From the NCBI GenBank assembly GCA_014656175.1, contig BNBX01000007.1, positions 127,447-191,446 on the forward strand: 64,000 nt of DNA. The letters are read 5' to 3'. The first letter of the stretch is position 1, and every line of letters starts with the position of its first letter. The position numbers and the translations under genes were made by a program. This stretch comes from Streptomyces werraensis. GTDB taxonomy: Bacteria > Actinomycetota > Actinomycetes > Streptomycetales > Streptomycetaceae. This document shows, in pieces, positions 24,885-33,881 of this stretch. The notes beneath the pieces are model-generated. The model was given only the letters and a program-made list of their open reading frames with translations, was not told the origin of the DNA and did no database searches.

Positions 24885-25733
24885 TCACAGCGGCCGTACG
24901 GCCATCTCGTCCAGCGCCTTCAGCAGCCCCGGCAGTTCCGGCCCCCGTCCGACCGGAAGCACCTCGCCGGGTTCGTCGTCGAGCAGGACGAAGGCGATGT
25001 CGTCGGTCCGCGCGACCAGCGACCACCCGGGGCCGTCCGCGCGCAGCGTCCGCGCACCGCCCGGTGCGAAGGACGACCGCACCCGCCCCAGCGGCGGCGG
25101 CGTGTCGATGTAGGCGCGCGCCTCGGCCAGCACACGGCGGATCCCGCCGTGCCCGCCCGTCGGGGCGGCTCCGCTCTCGCCTCCGCCCTCGTCCTCGCCG
25201 GCGTCCGACGCCGCCGAGTCCGGAGTGGGGAACGCCGAGTCGTCCACCTGTTCCCGCCACGTCGCCCACTGCAGCGCGATCTCGTCGGCTCCCAGACGCC
25301 GCTGGGCCGGCCCCCACACCTCCGCGTCCGGCGGCGTCAGCGGCGGCATGTCCGCCACGTCGGGGGAGGGATCGTGCGGCGCGGGCACGTTCGGCGCCGC
25401 CACGGCCACCGCGAGGGGCCAGCCGGGCAGCGCGGCGACGACCGTGCGCTCGTCCGGCGACAGGTCGTGCTCCATCCCGCAGTCCCAGGACGCGATGGCG
25501 ACCGCGACCAGCGAGACGTCGTCGACGACCACGGTCCACCGGGCGCCTTCACCGTCCTGGCCGAGCACCAGCCCGTAGCCGTCGGCCACGGGCGGAAGGC
25601 CGAGCGCCGCGCATGCCTCGGGGTAGTCGTCGCCCAGCACGCTGGGGAACTTCGCGGGCGTCAGCAGCGCCGCCGTCAGCACGTAGAGCGCGTCGTCGTC
25701 GGCGGCGACGGCTTCCAGGTCCGTCCCGGCCAT
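24885..25733 (-). CDS. hypothetical acidic protein, 282 aa
   Basis: 282 residues, strongly acidic, with no signal peptide and no membrane helix. Features seen: N-terminal AVAADDDALYVLTAALLTPAK, a middle stretch VVVDDVSLVAVAIASWDC, a low-complexity linker (about 195-225, DAGEDEGGGESGAAPTGG) and a C-terminal segment SLVARTDDIAFVLLDDE. No family was recognised. ATG 25733 has GGGGAGG 5 bases upstream; the longer frame to 25769 lacks one. It follows the methyltransferase on the same strand by 179 bases, so a separate promoter is likely. Confidence 0.75.
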   Translation of the reverse strand: MAGTDLEAVAADDDALYVLTAALLTPAKFPSVLGDDYPEACAALGLPPVADGYGLVLGQDGEGARWTVVVDDVSLVAVAIASWDCGMEHDLSPDERTVVAALPGWPLAVAVAAPNVPAPHDPSPDVADMPPLTPPDAEVWGPAQRRLGADEIALQWATWREQVDDSAFPTPDSAASDAGEDEGGGESGAAPTGGHGGIRRVLAEARAYIDTPPPLGRVRSSFAPGGARTLRADGPGWSLVARTDDIAFVLLDDEPGEVLPVGRGPELPGLLKALDEMAVRPL

Positions 25734-25912
25734 CCCAGCCTCCCCATCGGTTCGTCCGTCGGCGCGCACCCTATGCCGACCTCGCGCCCGTTGTCACGAC
25801 CCCGCACCCGCGCCCGGGCCTGCAGGTTTCCGGCCGGACGGGGCGAATCGACCCCGTGCGCGGGGCACGTTCGCGAACCCCGCACGAAAGCCCCGCCGGC
25901 GCCGAACGCGCC

Positions 25913-26521
25913 TCAGGCGTCCCGCACCGCCAGCGCCAGGAACCGCGTGTCCTCGTCGACGTACGACGTCAAGCGCCAGCCCGCGCCGGTGAGCAGCGCC
26001 CGCAGGTTCGGCTCGGCGCGCAGGTCGTCCGGGGTGAGCTCGCGCCCCTGGCGTGCGGCGAGGGCGGCCCGTCCGATCGGGTGGAACAGGGCGAGCACCC
26101 CGCCCGGCCGCACCACGCGCCGGATCTCCCGCAGGTTCTCGGCCGGCCGCGGCAGATGCGCGATCAGCCCGGCCGCGAACACGGCGTCCAGCGAGGACGA
26201 GCGCAACGGCAGCGCCGCCACGTCCGTCAGCAGCAGCGTCCCGTCCCGGTCCCGCCCGGCCCGTGCGGCCTCCCGCAGCATCCCGGGCGTCAGATCCGCG
26301 CCCAGCACCAGCCCGGACGGTCCCACCACCGCGCGCAGCGCGGGCAGCGCCCGCCCGGTGCCGCAGCCCGCGTCCAGCACCCGGCCGCCCTCGCGCAGCC
26401 CGAGCTCGGCCGCCGCGGCGGCGTAGGCGGGGCCGTCGTCGGGGAACCGGCGGTCCCAGTCGGCGGCACGGGCGCCGAAGAACTCCTGCACATGTGTGTG
26501 GTCGTCGCTCATGCACCGCAT
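25913..26521 (-). CDS. class I SAM-dependent methyltransferase
   Basis: 202 residues. Motif I VLDAGCGTGRALPAL (SAM-binding glycines) is near 47-61, GADLTPGMLREA supplies the acidic loop residue, and the post-I segment LIAHLPRPAENLREI and RVVRPGGVLALF fit the Methyltransf_11 family. The substrate cannot be predicted. ATG 26521 has GAGG 4 bases upstream; ATG 26512 (MSDDHTHV) is a reasonable alternative start. Its 5' end faces the MHYT gene. Confidence 0.85.
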   Translation of the reverse strand: MRCMSDDHTHVQEFFGARAADWDRRFPDDGPAYAAAAAELGLREGGRVLDAGCGTGRALPALRAVVGPSGLVLGADLTPGMLREAARAGRDRDGTLLLTDVAALPLRSSSLDAVFAAGLIAHLPRPAENLREIRRVVRPGGVLALFHPIGRAALAARQGRELTPDDLRAEPNLRALLTGAGWRLTSYVDEDTRFLALAVRDA

Positions 26522-26661
26522 GATCCCTCACCGGAACCGGCGACACCGGGCGCGCACGTTCGAGCGCGATGCGGTCGCACCACGCCACCGGTGCGTCAAC
26601 TTTGCGCCGCTTTCGAAACGCGCCCCCTCCGCGCTCCTGCGCCCCCTAGCGTCCCCGGGTC

Positions 26662-27435
26662 ATGGGACACCTGGACCACGCCACCCTCGGGTGGCTCACC
26701 CCCGTGCTGTCGTACGCGATGGCCTGCGCCGGCGCCGCTCTCGGGCTGCGCTGCACCGTCCGCGCGCTCGCCGCCACCGGCCGCCTGCGGCGCAACTGGC
26801 TGCTCACCGCCGCCTCCGCGATCGCCACCGGCATCTGGACCATGCATTTCACGGCCATGCTCGGCTTCGGCGTGAGCGGCACCGACATCCGCTACGACGT
26901 GCCGCTCACCCTGCTGAGCCTGGTGGCCGCCATGCTGTTCGTCTGCGCGGGGGTGTTCGCCGTCGGCCGTCACCCCGGGCGGGTCCAGGCCCTGTTGCTC
27001 GGCGGGCTCACCACCGGGTTCGGCGTCGCCGGTATGCACTACCTGGGCATGGCGGCGGTCCGGCTGCACGGCGAGGTGAGCTACGCCCCGGTGCGGGTGG
27101 CGCTCTCCGTCCTCATCGCCGTCGGGGCCGCCACGGCCGCGCTGTGGGCGGCCCTCGCCATCCGCTCCCCGGCCGCCGTCACCGTCGCCTCCCTGATCAT
27201 GGGCGCGGCCGTCAGCAGCATGCACTACACGGGCATGTACGCGGTCAGCGTGCGGGTCACGCCGTCCGGTGAGCCGCTGCCCGGAGCGAGCGCCATGTCG
27301 TTCGTCTTCCCGCTCGCCGTCGGCCTCGGCGCCTACCTCTTCATCACGTCCGCCTTCGTGGCGCTGTCCCCGGCGGCCGGGGAACGCGGCGCGTCCGCCT
27401 CCGCCCGGCGGCCGGCCGGGCGCCCCGCCCACTGA
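26662..27435 (+). CDS. MHYT-domain integral membrane sensor protein
   Basis: 257 residues with about seven membrane helices and three repeats of the MHYT signature: MHFTAM, MHYLGM and MHYTGM. The motif is proposed in the literature to bind copper and sense O2, CO or NO at the membrane. There is no fused output domain such as GGDEF or kinase; the gene ends 37 bases before the cvnA start on the same strand, so it may feed the conservon kinase. No Shine-Dalgarno precedes ATG 26662 and a TAGCGT element ends 9 bases upstream, so leaderless translation is possible. Confidence 0.9.
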   Translation: MGHLDHATLGWLTPVLSYAMACAGAALGLRCTVRALAATGRLRRNWLLTAASAIATGIWTMHFTAMLGFGVSGTDIRYDVPLTLLSLVAAMLFVCAGVFAVGRHPGRVQALLLGGLTTGFGVAGMHYLGMAAVRLHGEVSYAPVRVALSVLIAVGAATAALWAALAIRSPAAVTVASLIMGAAVSSMHYTGMYAVSVRVTPSGEPLPGASAMSFVFPLAVGLGAYLFITSAFVALSPAAGERGASASARRPAGRPAH

Positions 27436-27472
27436 CCGCCGCCGCCCGCCCGCCCCAACGAGCGAGGAGTCC

Positions 27473-30040
27473 ATGCGCACACCCCGGAGGAAGCCGAGTG
27501 CCCGCGCCGAGGCGCCGTCCCCGCCTCCCGTCCGCGGCCGGCGCGCCCACGCGGGACCGCCCGCCGACGAGGGACCGATGCCCCCGGAGGGCCCGGGCGG
27601 TGCGGGCGCACCGCGTCTGCGCGGCCCGGCCGGTCCCCGGACCGTCCGCGCCAGGATCATCTGCCTGCTGATGGTGCCGGTCGTCTCCCTGCTCGCCCTG
27701 TGGGGGTACGCCACCGTGACCACCGCCCAGGACGTCTCCCGGCTCCGCCAGGTGCAGCGTGCCGACTCCGCAGTCCGCACCCCGGTCGCCCAGGCCGTCA
27801 CCGCCCTTCAGGCCGAGCGCGCCGCCGCCGTGCGCCGCGCGTCCGACACGGCGGCCGTCGGAGAAGCGGAGATCACCCGTCTGGCGCAGCGCACCGACCG
27901 CGCCCTCACCCGTCTGCGGCTCGGCGACGACCGCACCGTCGCCGACGGGCAGGCGCTGCCCCGCGCGGTCGCCGAGCGGCTCGACGCCTTCGTCACCGCC
28001 GCCGAACGGCTGCGTCCGCTGCGCGCCGACGTCCGTGAAGGCCGCGCGGGCTGGGCACGGACGTACGAGCGGTACACCGCCGCCATCGACGGGGCCTTCC
28101 GCGTGGGCGGCGCCCTCACCGGCGTCCAGGACGCCGAACTCGGCGCCGACGCGCGCGTCCTGCTGGAGTTCTCCCGTGCGGGCGAGGCGCTCGCCCAGGA
28201 GGACGCGGTCCTCGCCGCGGCCCGGCTGCACGGCAGCCTCGGCGGGGACCGCCTGCGCCTGTTCACCGGGGCGGTCGAACTGCGCCGCACCCTCACCGCC
28301 TCCGCCGCGCCCGACCTGCCCGGAGCGGCCCGGCCCGCCTGGAGCACGCTCGCCGGCAGCCGCGCCTACGCCGTCCTCTACACGGCGGAGGACAAGATCC
28401 TCACCGCCGGCCCCGGGGCCCGGGCGGCCGAAGCCGTCCCCCGCGCCACCTGGGACGCCGCGCACGCGCGCGTGAGGGACGAACTGCGGACCGTCGAGCG
28501 GCACGCGGCGGCGTCGGTCGCCGGACGCGCCGACCCCGTCGAGCGGGGACTGCTCGGACCGGCCGGCGCCGCCGTGCTCTTCGGCCTCCTCGCCGCCGCT
28601 GCCTCACTCGTCATCTCGGTCCGTATCGGACGCGGCCTGGTGATCGAACTGGTCGGCCTGCGCGACGACGCCCTCGACATCGCCCACCGCAAACTCCCCG
28701 AGGCCATGCGGAGACTGCGCGGAGGCGGGGAGATCGACATCCGGGCGGAGGCCCCGCACGGACCACCCGCCCAGGACGAGACCGGACAGGTCGCCCAGGC
28801 CCTCAACACCGTCCACCGGGCCGCCCTGCGCGCCGCCGTGGAACGCGCCGAACTGGCCGGCGGGATCAGCGGCGTCTTCGTCAACCTCGCCCGCCGCAGT
28901 CAGGTCCTGGTGCACCGTCAGCTCAGCCTGCTCGACAGCATGGAACGCCGCTCCGACGACCCGGACGAGCTGAGCGACCTCTTCCGCCTCGACCATCTCA
29001 CCACCCGCATGCGCCGCCACGCGGAAAGCCTCATCATCCTCTCCGGCGCCGCCCCGGGCCGCGCCTGGCGCAAGCCCGTGCCGCTGACCGACGTGGTGCG
29101 CGCGGCCGTCTCCGAGGTGGAGGACTACGCGCGCGTGGAGGTGCGGCAGCTCGCCGAGACGTCCGTCGCGGGCGCTGCCGTCGCCGACCTCACCCACCTC
29201 CTCGCCGAGATCATCGAGAACGCGGCGCAGTTCTCCCCGCCCCACACCCGGGTGCGCGTCACCGGCGAACCCGTCGGCAACGGCTACGCCGTCGAGGTCG
29301 AGGACCGCGGCCTCGGCATGGGCAAGGAGGCCCTCGCCGAGGCCAACCGCCGCATCACCGAGTCCGAGGCGCTCGACCTGTTCGACAGCGACCGGCTCGG
29401 CCTCTTCGTGGTCAGCCGGCTCGCCGCCCGCCACGCCGTCAAGGTGCACCTCAAGACCTCGCCCTACGGCGGCACCACCGCGGTCGTCCTCCTCCCCACC
29501 GCACTGCTCGACGACCGCGCCGAGCAGAGACCTCCCGGCACGCCGGACGAGGCCTCCGCCGAGGAGAGCCCGGAGCCGCGCGAACCCGCCCGCGCACCGC
29601 ACCCCGGGACCGCCCACGTCCCGCCACGGCCCAGGGCGGTCGCCGCCCCCGACATCCGGCGCGCCCTGGTGGCCCCCGTAACCGACCTGCCGCCGGAACC
29701 CAGCCGCGTGGCGCACGCCGTGCCACGCGCCGATCCGGGCGTCGAGCCCCAGAGCCCCCAGGGAGGCGCCACCTTGCGCCTGCACCGCACGGAGGAGCTG
29801 GCCGGCTCCTGCGACCTGCCCCGCCGGGTACGCCAGGCCAGCCTGGCGCCCCAGCTCCGCGACGGCCGGCCGGACACACCCGGACCCGCACGGGGCGACG
29901 GCGGAGACGACGACCGCACCCCCGAACTCGTACGGGACCGCATGACGGCCTACCGCGACGGCTGGACGCGCGGCGGCGGCCGGCCGCCCGGCGCCTCCCG
30001 CGGCACGGCGCGGCCCAGCACCGAAGGAGACCCCGCATGA
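27473..30040 (+). CDS. cvnA: conservon sensor histidine kinase-like protein
   Basis: 855 residues. Pro/Gly-rich cytoplasmic start, membrane helix at 62-82, a large extracellular helical nitrate-sensor-like domain, second helix near 362-384, then HAMP-like and kinase domains: DHLTTRMRRHAESL (H-box-like, about 507-520), N box EIIENAAQFSPP near 579 and G boxes EDRGLGMG near 610 and DRLGLFVVSRLA. The tail after 680 is Pro/Ala-rich and disordered. CvnA proteins act with small roadblock, DUF742 and GTPase partners at the membrane. ATG 27473 has GAGG 5 bases upstream; its stop overlaps the cvnB start (ATGA). Confidence 0.92.
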   Translation: MRTPRRKPSARAEAPSPPPVRGRRAHAGPPADEGPMPPEGPGGAGAPRLRGPAGPRTVRARIICLLMVPVVSLLALWGYATVTTAQDVSRLRQVQRADSAVRTPVAQAVTALQAERAAAVRRASDTAAVGEAEITRLAQRTDRALTRLRLGDDRTVADGQALPRAVAERLDAFVTAAERLRPLRADVREGRAGWARTYERYTAAIDGAFRVGGALTGVQDAELGADARVLLEFSRAGEALAQEDAVLAAARLHGSLGGDRLRLFTGAVELRRTLTASAAPDLPGAARPAWSTLAGSRAYAVLYTAEDKILTAGPGARAAEAVPRATWDAAHARVRDELRTVERHAAASVAGRADPVERGLLGPAGAAVLFGLLAAAASLVISVRIGRGLVIELVGLRDDALDIAHRKLPEAMRRLRGGGEIDIRAEAPHGPPAQDETGQVAQALNTVHRAALRAAVERAELAGGISGVFVNLARRSQVLVHRQLSLLDSMERRSDDPDELSDLFRLDHLTTRMRRHAESLIILSGAAPGRAWRKPVPLTDVVRAAVSEVEDYARVEVRQLAETSVAGAAVADLTHLLAEIIENAAQFSPPHTRVRVTGEPVGNGYAVEVEDRGLGMGKEALAEANRRITESEALDLFDSDRLGLFVVSRLAARHAVKVHLKTSPYGGTTAVVLLPTALLDDRAEQRPPGTPDEASAEESPEPREPARAPHPGTAHVPPRPRAVAAPDIRRALVAPVTDLPPEPSRVAHAVPRADPGVEPQSPQGGATLRLHRTEELAGSCDLPRRVRQASLAPQLRDGRPDTPGPARGDGGDDDRTPELVRDRMTAYRDGWTRGGGRPPGASRGTARPSTEGDPA

Positions 30041-30471
30041 TCCAGGAACCGCGCACCGGCGCAGGCCGGCGCTCCGGCGAACTCGACTGGCTGCTCGACG
30101 ACCTGGTGCTCCGCGTCACCGACGTACGGCACGCCGTGGTGCTGTCCGGCGACGGACTCGCCATGGGTGCCTCCGGGGGCCTCGGCCGCGAGGACTCCGA
30201 GCACCTCGCGGCAGTCGCCTCCGGGTTCCACAGCCTCGCCAAGGGCGCCGGACGGCACTTCGGGGCGGGCGGCGTACGCCAGACCATGGTCGAGATGGAC
30301 GACGGCTTCCTGTTCGTGGCCGCCGCGGGAGAGGGCTCCTGCCTGGCGGTGCTCACCTCCGTCACCGCCGACATCGGCCTCGTGGCGTACGAGATGGCCC
30401 GGCTCGTCCGGCGTGTGGGCGAGCACCTGGACACCGCGCCGCGCGTCGCCGCACGGCCGCCGGCCGGATGA
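30037..30471 (+). CDS. cvnB: conservon roadblock/LC7-domain protein
   Basis: 144 residues of the roadblock/LC7 (MglB-like) fold: LDWLLDDLVLRVTDVRHAV, then VLSGDGLAMGASGGL, FHSLAKGAGRHFGAGGVRQT and the C-terminal AYEMARLVRRVGEHL. Proteins of this family dimerise and act as GAP-like or scaffold partners of small GTPases, here CvnD. It is translationally coupled to cvnA through an ATGA overlap. A close relative lies 2 kb downstream at 32179-32589. Confidence 0.93.
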   Translation: MIQEPRTGAGRRSGELDWLLDDLVLRVTDVRHAVVLSGDGLAMGASGGLGREDSEHLAAVASGFHSLAKGAGRHFGAGGVRQTMVEMDDGFLFVAAAGEGSCLAVLTSVTADIGLVAYEMARLVRRVGEHLDTAPRVAARPPAG

Positions 30472-30493
30472 GACGGGAAAGCGGTCCGAGCAG

Positions 30494-30904
30494 ATGACCG
30501 ACGACACGACCGGCGCCTCGCGCGAACCGGGCAGCCAGTGGTACGACCAGGAGGCCGGCCCGCTGGTCCGGCCGTACGCCGTGACCGGCGGGCGCACCGC
30601 ACCCGGCCCGTCCGGTGTGCGCTTCGACCTGATCGCCCTGGTCGGCCTGGACCCCGCCGCGCCCGCCGGGGACGACCCCGCGCTCGGCCCCGAGCACCGC
30701 GCGCTGATCGACCTGTGCCGCCCGGAGACCCAGTCCGTCGCCGAACTCGCGGCCGGCGCCGACCTGCCCGTCGGTGTGGTCCGGGTCCTCCTCGGCGACC
30801 TGCTGGAACGCGGCCGGGTCACCGTCAGCAGACCCGTACCGCCCGCCCAGCTGCCCGACGAGCGGGTGCTCCGCGAGGTCATCGCGGGGCTCCGGGCGCT
30901 GTAG
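30494..30904 (+). CDS. cvnC: conservon DUF742 protein
   Basis: 136 residues. The family core begins LVRPYAVTGGRTAP and continues with FDLIALV, then a winged-helix-like segment ETQSVAELAAGADLPVGVVRVLLGDLLERG, ending VLREVIAGLRAL as typical. DUF742 proteins are the third conservon component; their biochemical role is not established. It begins 22 bases after the cvnB stop. Confidence 0.92.
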   Translation: MTDDTTGASREPGSQWYDQEAGPLVRPYAVTGGRTAPGPSGVRFDLIALVGLDPAAPAGDDPALGPEHRALIDLCRPETQSVAELAAGADLPVGVVRVLLGDLLERGRVTVSRPVPPAQLPDERVLREVIAGLRAL

Positions 30905-30980
30905 CGGGCGCCGGTGCCGTGGCGGCGGCACCCACCTTCACGGAACAGCGTCTGAAACACCCTCACGGAAAGAGCGAACG

Positions 30981-31586
30981 ATGGTCTCCGAACACCCCGA
31001 CGCCCCCGCCGGCGAGACGACGGCTCTGGCGCTGAAGATCCTGGTCGCCGGCGGTTTCGGCGTGGGGAAGACCACGCTGGTGGGCGCGGTCAGCGAGATC
31101 CGGCCGCTGCGCACCGAGGAGATGCTCAGCGAGGCCGGACGGACGGTGGACGACACCGACGGCGTCGACCACAAGGTCACCACGACCGTCGCCATGGACT
31201 TCGGCCGCATCACCATCCGCTCCGGGCTCTCCCTGTACCTCTTCGGCACCCCGGGCCAGGACCGCTTCTGGTTCCTGTGGGACGAACTGGCGCAGGGCGC
31301 GCTCGGCGCGGTCGTGCTCGCGGACACCCGGCGGCTGGAGGACTGCTTCCCGGCGGTCGACTACTTCGAGCACCGGAAGATCCCCTTCGTCGTCGCCGTC
31401 AACTGCTTCTCCGGCGTCAGGCGGCACGACGCGCGCGACGTGTGCCGCGCGCTCGACCTCGACCCGGGCACGCCCGTGGTGCTGTGCGACGCCCGCGAGC
31501 GCGACTCGGGCAAGGAGGTGCTCATCCAGCTCGTCGAGTACGCCGGGCGCATGCACACCGCCCGGCTGCTCGACTCGGTGGGATGA
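30981..31586 (+). CDS. cvnD: conservon small GTPase-like protein
   Basis: 201 residues. P-loop GGFGVGKTT (24-32), switch region VDHKVTTTVAMDFGR and G3 FGTPGQDRF are intact. The usual NKxD base-recognition motif is replaced by NCFS, as is typical of this ATP/GTP-binding family. It is the output GTPase of the conservon, acting with CvnB. Unlike most conservons, where cvnC and cvnD overlap, there is a 76-bp gap here; AAAGAG precedes the ATG at 30981, so it has its own ribosome binding site. Confidence 0.92.
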   Translation: MVSEHPDAPAGETTALALKILVAGGFGVGKTTLVGAVSEIRPLRTEEMLSEAGRTVDDTDGVDHKVTTTVAMDFGRITIRSGLSLYLFGTPGQDRFWFLWDELAQGALGAVVLADTRRLEDCFPAVDYFEHRKIPFVVAVNCFSGVRRHDARDVCRALDLDPGTPVVLCDARERDSGKEVLIQLVEYAGRMHTARLLDSVG

Positions 31587-31637
31587 CCGCGGCGTCCGCC
31601 GGTCCGCCCGGCGCCTTGTCCCGCACCCCGCCCGGTG

Positions 31638-32066
31638 TCAGTCCGCCACGCCCTTTTCGGCCAGCACCTTGTCGATCCGCACCCTGACCAGCAGCTCGCC
31701 CGGCACGCCGTTGCGGGCGCCGAACTCCTCCGCGCGGTCCTCGCCCATGTACCGCGCGCCGATCCGTGCGGCCCAGTGCCGCAGTTCCCCGGGCTCCTCC
31801 GAGAGACGCGCCCGGCCCTCCAGGACCACGTATGCGAAGGGCGGGCGGTCGTCGTCCACGCAGAGGGCGATCCGCCCGTCACGGGCCAGGTTGCGCCCCT
31901 TCACGGTCGCCGCGCCGGTGTTGAACACCAGGTCGTCACCGTCGAGCACGTACCAGATCGGCGCCAGGTGCGGACGGCCGTCGGCGCGGACGGTGGCCAG
32001 TTTCCCGGTACGGGTGCCGTGCGAGACGAACTCCCGCCACTCTTCCTCGGTCATCTTCTGTCCCAT
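31638..32066 (-). CDS. PPOX-class flavin/F420-dependent oxidoreductase
   Basis: 142 residues of the split-barrel pyridoxamine-phosphate-oxidase-like fold: RTGKLATVRADGRPHLAPIWYVLD, FNTGAATVKGRNLARDGRIALCVDDD and the C-terminal VRVRIDKVLAEKG. Close relatives in actinobacteria use F420 or FMN. Lacking a substrate pocket motif, its reaction is unknown. Several in-frame ATGs are crowded together (32075, 32066, 32054); 32066 was chosen as giving MGQKMTEEEWR with AAGGAAG upstream. It sits between conservon genes on the opposite strand. Confidence 0.82.
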   Translation of the reverse strand: MGQKMTEEEWREFVSHGTRTGKLATVRADGRPHLAPIWYVLDGDDLVFNTGAATVKGRNLARDGRIALCVDDDRPPFAYVVLEGRARLSEEPGELRHWAARIGARYMGEDRAEEFGARNGVPGELLVRVRIDKVLAEKGVAD

Positions 32067-32178
32067 GGCTCCCATCTTCCTTGCCCGCCGCCCGGTCGTG
32101 GGGAAGGCTGGCGCAGGGACCCTCCCGACCGGAGGGACGACACACGGGGCACACGGGGACAACAGGGGGAAACACGAC

Positions 32179-32589
32179 ATGGGGCGGAACCAGGGACTCG
32201 ACTGGCTGCTGGACGACCTGACGCAGCGCGTCGAACACGTACGGCACGCGCTGATCCTCTCGAACGACGGCCTGGTGACGGGGGCGAGCACGGGCCTGCG
32301 CCGCGAGGACGCCGAGCATCTGGCCGCCGTCTCGTCCGGGCTGCACAGCCTCGCCAAGGGATCGGGGCGGCACTTCGGCGCGGGCGGGGTGCGGCAGACG
32401 ATGGTGGAGTTCGACGAGGCGGTGCTCTTCGTGACCGCCGCCGGCTCCGGGAGCTGTCTGTGCGTCCTCAGCGGCGCCGAGGCCGACATCGGGCACATCG
32501 CCTACGAGATGACGTTGCTCGTCAACCGGGTCGGCGAGCATCTGGACGTCGACACCCGGCACCGACCGGAACCGGGTGCGGGTGCCTGA
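32179..32589 (+). CDS. orphan roadblock/LC7 protein, CvnB paralogue
   Basis: 136 residues. Very similar to CvnB of the adjacent conservon: both have LDWLLDDL, VRHA, EHLAAV, HSLAKG, then GRHFGAGGVRQTMVE and VGEHLD at matching positions. It lacks neighbouring cvnA, C and D genes, so it is a single-gene duplicate. A roadblock homodimer or heterodimer with CvnB could compete for CvnD. GGGGGA lies about 10 bases before ATG 32179. Confidence 0.9.
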   Translation: MGRNQGLDWLLDDLTQRVEHVRHALILSNDGLVTGASTGLRREDAEHLAAVSSGLHSLAKGSGRHFGAGGVRQTMVEFDEAVLFVTAAGSGSCLCVLSGAEADIGHIAYEMTLLVNRVGEHLDVDTRHRPEPGAGA

Positions 32590-32728
32590 CCTGCGGATTC
32601 ACCATGCTGGTGACAGGTGCGGCGGCAGTTGTCCACAGGCTGTACACGCTGTGTGACGGAACGGCTACCGTCTTTCCCGGAGCGGGCGCAACCGGCGCCG
32701 GCCCTTCGAACCCACGGGGGAGACGAGC

Positions 32729-33760
32729 ATGTCACGACGGACGACGACCACCACGCAGCGCACGGTCACGGCTCTCGACACGGGTGCCGGCCCTGCCGTG
32801 GCCGAGGACGACCCCTGGGTCACGACCGGCCGCGCGGCACGGGAGCTGGGTCTGCGGCGCACCGAGTTCGATCTGGCCGTGCGACTCGGCCGCATCCGCA
32901 CGCGGCCCGGAAGGGTGCCGGGGGAGCGGCGGGTCGCGCGGGCGGAGATCGAACGGCTGCGGGCCGGACCGGACTTCCCCGAGGCGCTGCGCCGCAGCGT
33001 GCACGCCGTGGGGACCGCGGAGGGCGCCGACCTGCTGGGGGTGGCGAAGGCACGCTTCACCCGGCTGGCGAGGCTCGGCCTGCTGGTTCCGGTGGCGTTC
33101 CACCTGAACCGCTACCGTGCCGTGGTCTGGCTGTATCTGGCGGACGAGCTGCGGCTGTTCAGCGACGACGAGAAGCACGCGGCGCTGCTGACCGGGCGCA
33201 TGCCCGAGGGGCTGCGGGGCCTGCTGGACTCCGGGACCGACCTGCGGCCCCGCAACTGGCGCAGCAGGCACCTCGGTTTCCTGCTCCGGGAGGCCGAGGA
33301 CCCCTGGGCGCGTGCGGGCGCGGTCGCGTCGTTCCTCGACCCGCTGCACGTGGCACAACTGGTGCGGGACCCCTACGACCGGTCGCATCTCAACGGGTTC
33401 CGCCGCCGTCCGCCCGGCGGCGCGAACCCCGAGTCGCCGGGGGCGCGGATCGCGGCGGACCTCATGACAGCCCGCGACGACGACGAGATCGCCTGGCTGC
33501 GGGCCGACCTGACCCGCCTGGTGGACGAGGCCCGGGCCCACCGCCCGGCGCCCCGGCCGTCCGTGTCGTGCCGGACGGCGTCCGCGTCCGAGCCACTCGC
33601 GTCCCGTCGGCCGGTGCTCGCGCCCCCGCCGGCGCGGCCCGCCGCCTCGGCCCGCCGGGACACCCCGGCCGCCGCCGACCGCGCCGGACGCCGAGGCCTG
33701 CTGGCCCGCTGGCGCCACCGGACCGCCCGAGCAGCGACGAGTCCGGCGACGCCGGGATGA
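32729..33760 (+). CDS. hypothetical protein with HTH-like N-terminus, 343 aa (DUF6397-like)
   Basis: 343 residues. After a Thr-rich start, WVTTGRAARELGLRRTEFDLAVRLGRI resembles an excisionase/MerR-like helix-turn-helix, and a second similar unit may follow (ADLLGVAKARFTRLARLGLLVPVAF). The middle part has RPRNWRSRHLGFLLREA and FLDPLHVAQLVRDPYDRSHL. The C-terminal 90 residues are Pro/Ala/Arg-rich and probably disordered. I think it belongs to a streptomycete family labelled DUF6397, from memory. GGGGGAG lies 7 bases upstream of ATG 32729. A TTGTCC element lies about 100 bases upstream in the 139-bp leader. Confidence 0.75.
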   Translation: MSRRTTTTTQRTVTALDTGAGPAVAEDDPWVTTGRAARELGLRRTEFDLAVRLGRIRTRPGRVPGERRVARAEIERLRAGPDFPEALRRSVHAVGTAEGADLLGVAKARFTRLARLGLLVPVAFHLNRYRAVVWLYLADELRLFSDDEKHAALLTGRMPEGLRGLLDSGTDLRPRNWRSRHLGFLLREAEDPWARAGAVASFLDPLHVAQLVRDPYDRSHLNGFRRRPPGGANPESPGARIAADLMTARDDDEIAWLRADLTRLVDEARAHRPAPRPSVSCRTASASEPLASRRPVLAPPPARPAASARRDTPAAADRAGRRGLLARWRHRTARAATSPATPG

Positions 33761-33881
33761 TGCGAACGGAAGGCCCTGGCGGCGCGCGGCGCCGTCCAAC
33801 GCCCGTGCGCGGGCGGGACACCGGTGCTGCGGGTGCCCGGAGCCGCCGGAGCATCCCCTGCCCCTAGCGCCGTCCGCGCAT

